Shown: positions 17,293-27,055, counted from the first letter of the stretch. The stretch: DNA of 64,000 nucleotides from Pantanalinema rosaneae (GCF_050753385.1 NZ_JBLZFZ010000011.1:88914-152913), one strand, 5' to 3'. Translations and numbers: made by a program. The notes: generated by a model from the sequence alone, not told the origin.

Positions 17293-19284
17293 ATGTGGTC
17301 TGATAATGAATCTGATGTTGATCTTCTAGGTTTTGACTATCTTGTCACTGCCATCACCTCAATCATTGGTAATGAGTCTCTGTTGCCAGCCACGATTGGC
17401 GTATATGGAGACTGGGGTAGCGGCAAATCAAGCCTTTTAAGGCGCACTCAGGCTGAACTAGAAAAGGATAAGGATGTGTTAGTTCTTTCTTTTACAGGTT
17501 GGCTTTTTGAAGGATATGAAGATGCAAAAACCGCCCTCATGGGAACTATTCTAGATGAGATTATAGCCAAGCGAACACTTGGTTCAAAGGCGAAACATCT
17601 CGTGTTTGACTTACTCAATCGCATCAATGTGATGCAATTATTGGGGTCAGTTACTAAACTTGGTGTAAAAGGAACATTAGCCTATGCAACTGGTGGATTA
17701 CCAGGGCTAGGTCTGAGTAGTGCAATAGATATGACGGAGGTTGCAGGGAAGCTTGTAGAAAAGGTTAAGGATATTGATGTAGATGAGGTCGAAGTTGATA
17801 AATTTATTAAGGAAGACCCTAGCCAGAATTTACGACGAGGGATTCGTGAATTTCGCAAAGACTTCGAGAAGCTATTAAATGAAACAGGAATTAAGACATT
17901 AGTCGTTATTATTGACGACCTAGATCGTTGTAATCCAGATACGATAATTGAAACGCTAGAGGCGATAAAGCTATTTCTCTTTGTGCCACATACTGCATTT
18001 ATCCTTGGAGCGGATGAACGCCTTGTAAAGTATGCTGTTCGACGACGTTTCCCCGAATTGCCAGGTGAACGCGCTGAAGTTGGACGAGACTACTTAGAGA
18101 AGTTGATTCAGTTTGATATTCGTATTCCATCCCTTGGAAGATCAGAACTTGAAACTTATATCAACTTACTCTTCTTTGAGAAAACAAATAATCGGCATTC
18201 GCAACCTTTCAAAAAAGCCCAGGAGTATATCAGTAATGGGAACAATCATTCACTCGTGGATGTTCGATTTAACTACGGAATTGCCCAAACAATTCTTGAA
18301 GGTAGAATTCCTGACGAGCTTGCAGAGGACTTAATTATAGCCCAACGCATTGCACCAATATTAGTGGTTGGATTAAACGGTAATCCTCGGCAGTGTAAGC
18401 GTTTTCTGAACAAACTGATGATGCGTGTAGAGATGGCTAAAGCTAAGAAGGTTGATCTGAAGCAGCGTGTGCTTGCTAAGTTGATGCTTTTGGAATACTT
18501 TAGCCCACAGTTTTTCAAACAACTTGCTGATCTTCAAGCAAATCAGCAGGGAAATCCGAACGAAATATCTCTAGCCGAAAAGCATGTAAATCCTTCAAAG
18601 ACTATTGAAGCTGATGATGAAGTGGTATCTGATGATGGTCATGTTTCAGATGCTTCCGAGTCAAAGACAAAGAAACCCTCTTCAGGAAAAATAAAAGTGC
18701 CAGGTAATGGAGTCACAGCAGAATTAGATCAATCTATTTCAGCATGGGTCTCTGATAATTGGATGAAAGATTGGCTGAAGAGTGAACCCTTCTTGGCTGA
18801 TGAAGACCTTCAACCTTACTTCTTCTTTTCTCGTGACACTCTTCAGGGCGTACTGAATACGGCCTTACAACGAATGACACCTCAGGCACAGGAAATGCTC
18901 AACGGGTTATTTCAAGGAAGTGTAGCGGTGCGAAATAATACTTTGAAGAAAGCAGGTGAATTAAGCCTTGGAGATGCTGCTGCTGTATTTCAAGCTCTTA
19001 CTGAGAGAGTAAGAGAAGAGGAAGATTGGGGGGAAGAAACATCTGCTCTAAATCGTCTTCATGATTGGGTAACAAATCGTCCTGAACTTATAAATCAATA
19101 TCTTGCGTTTATTAGAGGACTTCCAGAAAGTAATTTGCCAATAGCTGTTGTTCCTCGGTTAGTGGGAATGGCTAAGAAACATGGGGTAACAGAACTTGTA
19201 AGAGAACTATTTCAGAAATGGATAAATAGTGATGGCTCTTCTCAAGTGAAAACAGCAGCAACAAATAGGATCAACAGCCTTTAG
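17293..19284 (+). CDS. qatA: QatA: KAP family P-loop NTPase
   Basis: This 663-residue KAP ATPase has Walker A GVYGDWGSGKSS near residues 36-47, a Walker B strand with the KAP signature VVIIDDLDRCNP near 208-218, and FILGADERLVKYAV after it. A charged linker around 430-470 precedes the C-terminal helical part. Followed by qatB and qatC, it matches the anti-phage QatABCD system, in which QatA is the ATPase. The ATG has GAGCGAGGATATT upstream. It begins 60 bp after DUF6527 with no obvious terminator, so read-through from the ubiquitin-like cassette is possible. Confidence 0.88.
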   Translation: MWSDNESDVDLLGFDYLVTAITSIIGNESLLPATIGVYGDWGSGKSSLLRRTQAELEKDKDVLVLSFTGWLFEGYEDAKTALMGTILDEIIAKRTLGSKAKHLVFDLLNRINVMQLLGSVTKLGVKGTLAYATGGLPGLGLSSAIDMTEVAGKLVEKVKDIDVDEVEVDKFIKEDPSQNLRRGIREFRKDFEKLLNETGIKTLVVIIDDLDRCNPDTIIETLEAIKLFLFVPHTAFILGADERLVKYAVRRRFPELPGERAEVGRDYLEKLIQFDIRIPSLGRSELETYINLLFFEKTNNRHSQPFKKAQEYISNGNNHSLVDVRFNYGIAQTILEGRIPDELAEDLIIAQRIAPILVVGLNGNPRQCKRFLNKLMMRVEMAKAKKVDLKQRVLAKLMLLEYFSPQFFKQLADLQANQQGNPNEISLAEKHVNPSKTIEADDEVVSDDGHVSDASESKTKKPSSGKIKVPGNGVTAELDQSISAWVSDNWMKDWLKSEPFLADEDLQPYFFFSRDTLQGVLNTALQRMTPQAQEMLNGLFQGSVAVRNNTLKKAGELSLGDAAAVFQALTERVREEEDWGEETSALNRLHDWVTNRPELINQYLAFIRGLPESNLPIAVVPRLVGMAKKHGVTELVRELFQKWINSDGSSQVKTAATNRINSL

Positions 19285-19300
19285 AGGACAGGAGTAAGGC

Positions 19301-20161
19301 GTGGGAACATCAAAGTCTTACGATGGGCCAAAAGATAGAACACCTTTGCTACCACCCTGGGCATTTCCAGAGGCGGATGATGGGGAGCAACCTTTACCCG
19401 CATTACCTGATGACTCTAAGCCTAACCAACCAGCAGGTGAACAACCTTCACCAGAACCATCTCAGCTATCGCCGGGTAGTAGCTGGAGAACAGCAAAGGT
19501 CAGTTTAGGGAAGGCGATATCAGGAGGGAGTGGAGTTAGGGGATCCTTTGCAGCACCTGGGCGTAAATATGTTGGTGCTTTAGGTGGTGCAAGAAATGCT
19601 GCTCGGACTTCTCGTGCAGGCAAGGCTTCTACTGCTCGATTGGGCCAATTCTTATCGAGCGTCAGCTCGCGTGGACTTAATGAAACGCTAGAACGCTTGG
19701 GATTGTCGTCTGTTATCGGCAAGGATGCTGAAACAGTTTTTGCGGCCATTTCAAACGCCCTTGCTCCGACAGGATCTTCACGAGAAGAAGCAATTGCGCG
19801 TAGTGCAGTGAACGAGGCATTAGAGCTTTTATATGAACAATTGCTTCTTGCGGATGGTGATCTTACTAAGCTTGATCAAATGGGAACTCAAGAAGTTACC
19901 CAAGCCATTCAGGCAGCAGTTAGTAGCTATATTTTTTGCCGTTGGTTAGCGGAGTTAGAAATTGTTCTTGAGAAGAAAGCAATGTCTGCGAAGGAAGCAG
20001 TTCGTCATGAGCGAGATATGCGAGCTTATATTCGAGAGAGTGTGCAATTGGATATGCAAGGTATTGATGTATTAAATATGGATTGGAATGGTGCAGATGG
20101 AAAACAATTTATCGACAAAATTTTTACTGATGCTTATAGCATTTTGGAGGAAGGGCAATGA
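19301..20161 (+). CDS. qatB: QatB
   Basis: This 286-residue protein starts at a GTG preceded by AGGACAGGAG. A Pro/Ser/Gln-rich, probably disordered N-terminus (about 1-60) is followed by a Gly/Ala/Ser/Arg-rich stretch and then a mainly helical domain. It lies 16 bp after qatA and overlaps qatC by 4 bp (ATGA). I identify it mainly by its place between the KAP ATPase and the QueC-like gene, and by the low-complexity front half. QatB is required for defence in characterised systems but its activity is not defined. Confidence 0.78.
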   Translation: MGTSKSYDGPKDRTPLLPPWAFPEADDGEQPLPALPDDSKPNQPAGEQPSPEPSQLSPGSSWRTAKVSLGKAISGGSGVRGSFAAPGRKYVGALGGARNAARTSRAGKASTARLGQFLSSVSSRGLNETLERLGLSSVIGKDAETVFAAISNALAPTGSSREEAIARSAVNEALELLYEQLLLADGDLTKLDQMGTQEVTQAIQAAVSSYIFCRWLAELEIVLEKKAMSAKEAVRHERDMRAYIRESVQLDMQGIDVLNMDWNGADGKQFIDKIFTDAYSILEEGQ

Positions 20162-21477
20162 GCTGGCACCTTATTGTAAAAATCGGAACTGCCGATACCT
20201 ATAGTCCAGTAATTTCTTCAAATGAACCAAGACTAAGTGTCTCAATTAATGTCCCTGGTGATCCTTTTGCAATCAAAAATAACCTATTCAAAGAAACTTC
20301 AGGAAGAACACTATTAAATCCCTCTTCTCTAGCAATCGATCTGCTCAATTTAGCCCTTGGTGTTTACACTGCTGACTTAAAGATTGCCCGTAATCTAAGT
20401 AAGGATCGATGGACTCGTGATCTGGTGATTCACCTACCAGTTGTCAACTTAGAGATCTGGCTGACTAACCGTGAACTAGTCCAGAATATGCTGAGTTTTT
20501 TGACTGGTGATCGCTGGAAGATTCAATTTAGGCAACACGAGTGTGATGAGAAGTGGTATATAGCTGATTCAGACGCTCCTAAGCTTGATACTGTTTGCCT
20601 CTTCTCTGGTGGACTTGATTCACTAGTTGGAGCGATTGACATTTTAGAAGAAGGGAAGAATGTTGCTCTTATCAGTCATCATGGAGCTGGTATGACGCAA
20701 TCATTTCAGCAAAAAGTTTTGCGTGGATTAGAGGCAGAATACGGCAATTTCATCACATCTTATAGTTTCTATGTTCAGCCACCAAAGAGACGAACTGGCC
20801 CAGGTGAACCATCAATGCGTTCACGCTCAATTCTCTTTCTTGCAATGGGTACGTTTGTTGCGAGCCTCTTTTCTGAAGCTGTACCTCTTGTGGTAGCTGA
20901 GAATGGTTTGATTTCTCTTAATGTGTGCCTTACCAGTGCGCGTTTAGGTAGTTTAAGTACTCGGACAACTCATCCTCATTTCATTTCTCTTTATCAAGAA
21001 TTGCTTGACTCCATTGGACTAAAGAATCCCGTTGAACTGCCATATCAGTTTCAAACTAAAGGGGAAATGTTTAAGCAAGTTGCAAACTATGATCTGCTGA
21101 GTAAATTAGTAGATATAACTATGTCTTGCTCACATCCTGAAAGTGGACGTTATCTTGGAAAAGCTCCAGGAAACCACTGCGGGTATTGTGTTCCTTGTAT
21201 CATTCGTCGTGCCTCTTTAGCGGCTGTTGGGCTAGATAAGGGAATTTATAATATTGATATTCTCAAGAATGAACCTTCCTATGAAAATGACCGAGGGAGA
21301 GACTACCGAGCTTTTCAGATGGCTGTTGAACGTTACAGAACATCCGGCTCAAAAGTATCACCCTTTGATGTGTTAAAATCGGGACCTCTTCCACCAGAAT
21401 CTATTAAGGAATACATGGAAATGTATTCGCGAGGCATGGATGAGGTACTTCAATTCCTCGAAAACACTCTCATCTAG
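20158..21477 (+). CDS. qatC: QatC: QueC-like PP-loop enzyme
   Basis: The 439-residue protein has the PP-loop ATP-pyrophosphatase motif SGGLDS near residue 150 and a C-terminal zinc cluster CGYCVPC near 342, both characteristic of QueC. QueC makes 7-cyano-7-deazaguanine, but the QatC version has an extra N-terminal domain of about 140 residues and acts in anti-phage defence. It overlaps qatB by 4 bp. It ends 2 bp from the stop of the convergent qatD gene, leaving no space for a terminator between them. Confidence 0.9.
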   Translation: MSWHLIVKIGTADTYSPVISSNEPRLSVSINVPGDPFAIKNNLFKETSGRTLLNPSSLAIDLLNLALGVYTADLKIARNLSKDRWTRDLVIHLPVVNLEIWLTNRELVQNMLSFLTGDRWKIQFRQHECDEKWYIADSDAPKLDTVCLFSGGLDSLVGAIDILEEGKNVALISHHGAGMTQSFQQKVLRGLEAEYGNFITSYSFYVQPPKRRTGPGEPSMRSRSILFLAMGTFVASLFSEAVPLVVAENGLISLNVCLTSARLGSLSTRTTHPHFISLYQELLDSIGLKNPVELPYQFQTKGEMFKQVANYDLLSKLVDITMSCSHPESGRYLGKAPGNHCGYCVPCIIRRASLAAVGLDKGIYNIDILKNEPSYENDRGRDYRAFQMAVERYRTSGSKVSPFDVLKSGPLPPESIKEYMEMYSRGMDEVLQFLENTLI

Positions 21478-21479
21478 TT

Positions 21480-22241
21480 TTATACATTGGGCATTCTACT
21501 AAGCAGAGCCTTCAGATTATTTCTGATAATCAAAGCGGCTGAATCTACATCAGTTGTCCATAAAGGTGCAAGTTTCTCTACAACTTTTTTAATGTCTTTC
21601 GGGTACATTAAAGACTTTCCTACCTTAATAAAAGGTCCGTCTGATTCTGTCAGAATTCTGTCTTGAGGTAGTCGCTCGATCAACTTGATTTTCTGGGGAG
21701 AGGTAAGCATCTTGATATTGACTGAAAAGTAACAACCAGCCTCAACAGCTACTAATGCTTCTTTGATGGTGCCTGTAAACCAATGAAGAACGGTACCTCC
21801 TTTACTAGAAGGAAAATGGTTGCCAATCAGATCAATAACCTCACGGGATGCGCGACGGCTGTGAACAGTTAAAATTTTCCCCCCTGATTGAGCACAGAGA
21901 TTGAGGATTGTACGAAATACTTGCCGTTGAGTTTCTAAGGTATTTGCATACTCTGGGGCACCATCAAGTCCAACTTCACCAACATATCTTGTATCCGGCA
22001 AATATTTCTCAAAAAGATTTAATTCATTAGCATATGCATGTGCTAGCTGGGGATGTAATCCTAGAGCAACTCTTACATGCTGACAATCTTTAGCAAATAG
22101 TTGGTTTTGTGCCCATACTCTTGGAGCATTGGTTACTGTAAGAGTTTTGATACCAAGATTTTCACACTCTCTTAGTATTTCCAAATGATTTGGAAACAGG
22201 TCGAGATGGCAATGAAAATCAACTAGTTTAGTAGTTTCCAA
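21480..22241 (-). CDS. qatD: QatD: TatD-family metal-dependent DNase
   Basis: This 253-residue protein shows TatD metal-ligand motifs: DFHCHLD at the N-terminus, ALGLHPQ near 82, GEVGLDG near 113, TVHSRR near 145, LHWFTG near 170 and TESDGPF near 215. It is the expected nuclease of QatABCD but lies on the opposite strand, convergent with qatC. The start is a TTG just after the yhcG stop (TAATTTTG), with the purine-rich end of yhcG serving as the ribosome site. Expression therefore probably depends on yhcG translation. Confidence 0.87.
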   Translation of the reverse strand: METTKLVDFHCHLDLFPNHLEILRECENLGIKTLTVTNAPRVWAQNQLFAKDCQHVRVALGLHPQLAHAYANELNLFEKYLPDTRYVGEVGLDGAPEYANTLETQRQVFRTILNLCAQSGGKILTVHSRRASREVIDLIGNHFPSSKGGTVLHWFTGTIKEALVAVEAGCYFSVNIKMLTSPQKIKLIERLPQDRILTESDGPFIKVGKSLMYPKDIKKVVEKLAPLWTTDVDSAALIIRNNLKALLSRMPNV

Positions 22242-22243
22242 AA

Positions 22244-23314
22244 TTACTCTTCCTCTTCACTCTCTGTGTTGCCTTCAACATTCTCCACCGCAGAAGCGAG
22301 TTCCATTTCTAGCTGCTCAACTGTAGGGAGATTGTTTTGTAACTGAGGAGGGAGTTGCGATTGAAGCTGATAGGTTGAAACGCCGATCGGCTGCTGGCTT
22401 CCCTGAAGTGCAAATTCCACAGTTGTCTTATCTTTTGACTTGCACAGAATAATACCGATGGTGGGATCATCGCGATCGCGTCGAAGTAGGTTATCTACAG
22501 CCGCTACGTAGAAGCTCATCTGTCCTGAGTGCTGTGGCTCAAACTCACCCATCTTAAGGTCAATGACGATGTAGCAATGCAGATGAACATGGTAGAACAA
22601 GAGGTCGAGACGATATTCCTTACCACTGACTACTAGTGGGTATTGACTACCTAGGAATGCGAAGCCCAACCCCAACTCCATTAAGAAGTCACGGATATGA
22701 TGAATTAGAGCACTTTCTAGTTCCCGTTCCTGTGCATTTTCAGTCAACATCAGGAAATCGAAGTTATACGGATCCTTAATGAGCTGCTGAGCTAGGTCAG
22801 ACTGTGGAACAGGGAGCGATCGCGCAAAGTTGGTAATCGCGCCTCCTTGACGATCAAAAAGATTGGTTTCAATCTGCATCACCAAGATGTCCCGACTCCA
22901 GCCATTTTCAATGGCTTTTTGGGCATACCAGAAGCGAGCTTCTCGTTCTTTCAGCTTTGTGAAGAGGACAATATTGTGTCGCCAAGGTAATTGGTCAACG
23001 CTGCGTTGACTAATCTCTTCCTCACTGTATGCCTCAGCAAAGCTTCGCATGTATTTCAGGTTGGTTTGAGAAAACCCAGCCATATCAGAGAATTCCCGCT
23101 TGAGGTCTTTAGCCAGACGCTCAATCACCTTGCCGCCCCAACCTTGTTCTTGCTGCCGGATCAGAATCTCGTGACCAATTTGCCAATAGAGTCGAATTAG
23201 TTCCTGGTTAATGGCTAGAGATGCCTTAACTTGAGCTGATCGGATACGTTGCTTTAGCCCATTCAGAAAATCGGCGTAATTGCTGTCAGAAAATAGGGAT
23301 GTCTGGTTTGGCAT
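22244..23314 (-). CDS. YhcG/DUF1016 family PDDEXK nuclease
   Basis: The 356-residue protein has the N-terminal DUF1016 helical region (LIRLYWQIGHEIL, GFSQTNLKYMRSFAEAY, LPWRHNIVL) and the C-terminal restriction-like nuclease domain with YRLDLLFYH and YIVIDLKMGEFEP, whose D and DxK residues form the PDDEXK centre. The tail is highly acidic. YhcG proteins are presumed DNA-cleaving nucleases common in defence islands and beside type I restriction genes. Here it sits 2 bp upstream of qatD on the same strand, forming a two-gene unit. Confidence 0.9.
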   Translation of the reverse strand: MPNQTSLFSDSNYADFLNGLKQRIRSAQVKASLAINQELIRLYWQIGHEILIRQQEQGWGGKVIERLAKDLKREFSDMAGFSQTNLKYMRSFAEAYSEEEISQRSVDQLPWRHNIVLFTKLKEREARFWYAQKAIENGWSRDILVMQIETNLFDRQGGAITNFARSLPVPQSDLAQQLIKDPYNFDFLMLTENAQERELESALIHHIRDFLMELGLGFAFLGSQYPLVVSGKEYRLDLLFYHVHLHCYIVIDLKMGEFEPQHSGQMSFYVAAVDNLLRRDRDDPTIGIILCKSKDKTTVEFALQGSQQPIGVSTYQLQSQLPPQLQNNLPTVEQLEMELASAVENVEGNTESEEEE

Positions 23315-23382
23315 GATGATGACTATAGCAGCATGGCGATCAGGAGACTATCAGGTAGTGCCCTTGAAATGGAGTGCGGGAA

Positions 23383-23703
23383 TTAAGGCCACCACGGATC
23401 TCGAAGCCATGCCTGAAAAGCGTTTCGATGGGTATCATCCCACACCGAGAAGGCTTCAATAAAATCAAATGGTCCACATTTCCAAGGACAGTTCTTCATT
23501 GTGGTGTGTCCCCATACGGAAAGCACAAATTGAGCAGTACAGCGTTCCCCGTGGGAGATGGCAGTAGTTGCCCATGCATCAAGTTTGTGCTGATTCCAAG
23601 GAGATGCTCCTGGAGCATTTTGCAGAGACGGAAAACTCAATGCCAACTTGCTCATTTTTGTGAGCTTGATTTTTTCGGGGATGATATCGGGTGTCGTAAT
23701 CAT
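23383..23703 (-). CDS. Conserved hypothetical protein
   Basis: A 106-residue protein with no domain I can name. It is rich in tryptophan and has distinctive motifs (LDAWATTAISHGERC, WKCGPFDF, WDDTHRNAFQAW, ending DPWWP) that look like a folded, conserved small protein rather than chance coding. It lies upstream of and in the same direction as yhcG, with a 68-bp gap. Confidence that it is a gene is moderate; function unknown. Confidence 0.6.
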   Translation of the reverse strand: MITTPDIIPEKIKLTKMSKLALSFPSLQNAPGASPWNQHKLDAWATTAISHGERCTAQFVLSVWGHTTMKNCPWKCGPFDFIEAFSVWDDTHRNAFQAWLRDPWWP

Positions 23704-23947
23704 GCATTTTTCCTGGCACTGCTAAGCAAAATTCAAGAGACACAGCGACAACTATATCAATGGTCGTGGTGAGTGCAAGATAACGACGATAATCAGTCAG
23801 ATCCTTAGTGAGGGAAGCACCCCAACCAATTAATAAAAGCCTAAATAAATCCCCTATCCTCTGAGTTTTTATCTTACATAACTCCTCTTTATGTCATATA
23901 GTGCAGAAGCAAAAAACTAAGCCGATTTCGGCGTTTCTTTGTATGTC

Positions 23948-24931
23948 ATGAGCCTTATTGGAATATCACAAAAAGGTTTAACCACACCTTCACCTACTCA
24001 AGGCTCAGGTCTTTCATTACCAGTTCTAATTACAAATGCTGGGCAAGAAACTGCTCGTCGTTTTGTAGAGTTTTTCATTGTTAGTATCCGCAATCAAAAT
24101 ACCAGAGAAGCTTATGCTCGTGCTATCAAGCAGTTCCTTGATTGGTGTAACGAATACGGCTTAGAGTTCTCTGACATCAACTCACTGGTGATCGCCGCTT
24201 ACATTGAGCGTCACCCTGGTTCAGCCCCAACGATTAACCAGCATCTCGCAGCGATTCGCATCATGTTCAGATGGATGGTGACAGGTGGGATTCTCAAGGA
24301 AAGTCCAGCGACAGAGGTGAAGGGACCGAAGTATCGAATCAAGCAAGGAAAAACCCCAGTGCTCACTGACGATGAAATGCGGGAGCTACTCGACTCCATC
24401 GATGTATCCCACATCGTTGGGCTACGCGATCGGGCGCTGATCGCTACCATGTTTTTTAGCTTTGCCCGGATCGGTGCCGTGTTGGGGATGCAGGTAGAAG
24501 ATTACTTTCAAAAGGGCAAACGATATTGGCTTCGACTTCATGAGAAAGGCGGTAAGTACCATGAGGTGCCAACCCACCACAAAGCTGAAGAGTATCTCGA
24601 TCAGTACCTAGACGAAGCTGATCTCTGGAATGAGAAAGGTACTCCCCTCTTCCGCACAACGATTGGGAAAACACGAAAGCTTACTGAGCGGGGACTTCAG
24701 CGACAGGAAGCCTGGGCAATGATTAAACGACGAGCACTGGCAGCGGGAGTCAACACTGATGCCTGCAATCACACTTTCCGAGCTTCAGGAATCACGAATT
24801 ACCTGAGGAATGGCGGCAGCAGGGACAACGCTCAGAAAATTGCAGCGCATGAAAATAGCAAAACTACGGCGCTGTATGACCGAAGGGAGGATACGATTAG
24901 CTTGGATGAAATAGAGAGGATACGACTATAG
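23948..24931 (+). CDS. Tyrosine recombinase/integrase
   Basis: The 327-residue protein (ATG at 23948; a TTG 9 bp upstream is less likely) has an N-terminal SAM-like core-binding domain (TREAYARAIKQFLDWC) and a catalytic domain with the tyrosine-recombinase residues: Arg in SFARIGAV, Lys in HEKGGKYH, HTFR, HEN and the nucleophile in TALYDRR near the C-terminus. It could catalyse site-specific integration or excision of this island. It is about 5.4 kb from the tRNA-Val fragment at 30299. No excisionase gene is recognisable nearby. Confidence 0.92.
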   Translation: MSLIGISQKGLTTPSPTQGSGLSLPVLITNAGQETARRFVEFFIVSIRNQNTREAYARAIKQFLDWCNEYGLEFSDINSLVIAAYIERHPGSAPTINQHLAAIRIMFRWMVTGGILKESPATEVKGPKYRIKQGKTPVLTDDEMRELLDSIDVSHIVGLRDRALIATMFFSFARIGAVLGMQVEDYFQKGKRYWLRLHEKGGKYHEVPTHHKAEEYLDQYLDEADLWNEKGTPLFRTTIGKTRKLTERGLQRQEAWAMIKRRALAAGVNTDACNHTFRASGITNYLRNGGSRDNAQKIAAHENSKTTALYDRREDTISLDEIERIRL

Positions 24932-25045
24932 AAATTTTGGTTAGAGGTGATAATATCTATGCTTTTTAGAGCTTATAAAAATCAAGCATTAATCATCACT
25001 TTTCTGATTTGAATAGCAGGAATAAGACTTTTTGAAATCAAAAAT

Positions 25046-26368
25046 ATGAAGTATGAGCCGCTAATCTATGCGAGAAAATTTTCTGAGAAGTTGAGATGTT
25101 TTTGGGATAGTACCAGTACCAGACCTAAAGTTCTTCTGATTTGTTGCCTGACAATCCTTGTATTCTTTTTGAGAAGATCAGATCAATTCCTAGATCCCCA
25201 AGTTTGGGTGGAAGATGGAATTTATTACCTGCCATCGTTTTTAGAATATGGCTTTAGATCTCTTCTGGAACCAGTTCCCCCAGTAGGTGGATATCTTACC
25301 GTTATCCCAAAATTAATTTCTGGCATATCGCTTTGGTTGGTAGGACTGCACTATTATCCGATTATAAGCACGGTATTCTCAACACTATTTTCTGGATTGG
25401 TGATGTCACTTATAGCCCTTTCACCAATATCTTTGAAGGGGCGGTTTCTTCTGGTCATTTTTGCTCTGTTTATTCCAACTGATGTGGAGTGCTTTGTATT
25501 GCCATCATATACTTTTTGGTTTGCTGGTCTTGCACTCTTTCTACTACCATTCTGGAATGCTGACGATTCCAAATCTCAAAAAATCTTAAGGACGATTACT
25601 CTTTGGTTTTGTGGACTCTCATCACCTGCGATTGTCCCTGTGTCCACTGTATTGCTTGTAAAAGCTTTGATTAGCAAGAGGCTGTTTGAAGCATTTTTTA
25701 CTCTACAAGCTCTTTTGATAGCAGGTATTCAAATCTATATTTATTCTAGGAATCTACAATCTAGCGATCAATCTGCTAGCTTAATGAATTTGAATAAAAT
25801 TTCAATTGACCACTTGGACAAAATCATCTCGAAGTTATTTGGCTATTACTCGTTTTACTCTTTTGGTAATGATGAGGCTAATCTGTATGTTGGCTTAGTC
25901 ATGGTTACTATTATTGCTTCGGCAATCTTACTCATAGCTAAAAAGAAAAAAACAGCTTTTGAAAATCCTCTAATATCTCTTAGCTTTCTCTTGTTTTTGA
26001 ACATTGGACTTGTTGCCTTTCGGGTATCTGTTTCTAGTATTCATCCCTATCTTGCAGGCCCTCGGTACTTTTTTTATCCATTTATTTTGCTCAGTTGGAT
26101 TCTTGTCCAAATATCGCACCAGAAAAGTAATGCTTTGCGTATTCCTGCTATTATCTGCTTAGCACTTGCAGTACTAAATGCATTGCCAAAGTTCCAAAGA
26201 CATCATGAATCCCTCCAATGGAACCAGGCTGTCAATAGACTTGTTCAGAGAGGAGAAGCAACTCTTCCTATTCATTTTGACGGAGTAGCTGCTAGAAAAT
26301 GGACAGTTACTCTCCGTGCTTGTGGAGATTCTTTTTGCCTAGTTCGCACATCTGTATGGGTGCCATAA
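25046..26368 (+). CDS. Polytopic membrane protein, unknown function
   Basis: The 440-residue protein has roughly ten hydrophobic segments, beginning near residue 30 (VLLICCLTILVFFL) and continuing to about 380, with a soluble C-terminus. The conserved-looking loop DPQVWVEDGIYYLPSF after the first segment recalls GT-C type glycosyltransferase or polysaccharide membrane proteins, where an acidic loop follows TM1, but I cannot confirm that. The gene is visibly more A+T-rich than the flanking core genes and stands alone after the integrase, which fits horizontal acquisition. Confidence 0.7.
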   Translation: MKYEPLIYARKFSEKLRCFWDSTSTRPKVLLICCLTILVFFLRRSDQFLDPQVWVEDGIYYLPSFLEYGFRSLLEPVPPVGGYLTVIPKLISGISLWLVGLHYYPIISTVFSTLFSGLVMSLIALSPISLKGRFLLVIFALFIPTDVECFVLPSYTFWFAGLALFLLPFWNADDSKSQKILRTITLWFCGLSSPAIVPVSTVLLVKALISKRLFEAFFTLQALLIAGIQIYIYSRNLQSSDQSASLMNLNKISIDHLDKIISKLFGYYSFYSFGNDEANLYVGLVMVTIIASAILLIAKKKKTAFENPLISLSFLLFLNIGLVAFRVSVSSIHPYLAGPRYFFYPFILLSWILVQISHQKSNALRIPAIICLALAVLNALPKFQRHHESLQWNQAVNRLVQRGEATLPIHFDGVAARKWTVTLRACGDSFCLVRTSVWVP

Positions 26369-26378
26369 ATCAGCAAAT

Positions 26379-26418
26379 CATGCAGGGCAAAGGAACCTAT
26401 ACTCCCCTATCCTGCATG
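26379..26418. terminator. Inverted repeat between convergent genes
   Basis: CATGCAGG (26379-26386) pairs exactly with CCTGCATG (26411-26418) around a 24-nt loop. It lies between the membrane-protein gene (plus) and the DUF6876 gene (minus). It could act as a bidirectional terminator, although neither side has a strong T run. Confidence 0.4.
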
Positions 26419-26439
26419 GCTGTAATCAAACAATCATCC

Positions 26440-26814
26440 TTAGTATTCAGATGGTAGTAGCACTACTCCATTCTGGAAATATAACCTCACCTGGTTAAGC
26501 GGAAAATCGGTGAAGGGAATCTCTTGCGAAACTGCAACATCCCCTTCATCTCGTTCGCAAACCAGGAGTGCTGACCGATCGTCATTGACGGCAAGCTTCC
26601 AGAATTGAATCTGCTGAAGCATGGGATCTCGATGTACCCGTGGATCGATCTGCCATGAGGCGATCGCGTCGATGAGCCAATAAGCTCCCGCACGTTCTGC
26701 CAGGTAGCGAACCCCATCTGTATACTGAACCCTTAGCGAGTGCTGATAATAGGTGCTCGTTCCCGTGAACTGAGCGAGATCAGCTTCTGTAAGTGGCTGT
26801 GGTGATTGAGTCAT
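26440..26814 (-). CDS. DUF6876 family protein
   Basis: A 124-residue protein with the DUF6876 layout: LTEADLAQFTGT near the start, YTDGVRYLAERAGAYWLID in the middle, QFWKLAV, and a C-terminal IPFTDFPL...LLPSEY. The family is frequent on mobile and plasmid-borne DNA and has no known activity. It lies alone on the minus strand in the small-ORF part of the island. Confidence 0.85.
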   Translation of the reverse strand: MTQSPQPLTEADLAQFTGTSTYYQHSLRVQYTDGVRYLAERAGAYWLIDAIASWQIDPRVHRDPMLQQIQFWKLAVNDDRSALLVCERDEGDVAVSQEIPFTDFPLNQVRLYFQNGVVLLPSEY

Positions 26815-27010
26815 AAGGCACTGCCCTCAAAACAACAGAGAGTTCCTGCAATCACAGGCCATGCCGATACAACCCTATGGCTAAACCACAAAGCTTTGCC
26901 CAGCATGGTCTTCTGACCCGAATTAGCTGCCTTCTACCCAGACCACACAGCAGAGGTGAGCGTAACTGTTCTGGTTTCCAGGTTCAAGGAAAAAATAACT
27001 GGTGATGATA

Positions 27011-27040
27011 GGGGAATGACTGAAGCGATCGCCATTCCCC
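27011..27040 (-). terminator. Hairpin downstream of minus-strand small-gene pair
   Basis: GGGGAATG (27011-27018) pairs with CATTCCCC (27033-27040). The loop includes a HIP1 octamer (GCGATCGC). It sits about 15 bp beyond the stop of the gene at 27056, a suitable place to end that transcript. No long U tract is evident, so strength is uncertain. Confidence 0.45.
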
Positions 27041-27055
27041 ACATTATGAAGTTTT

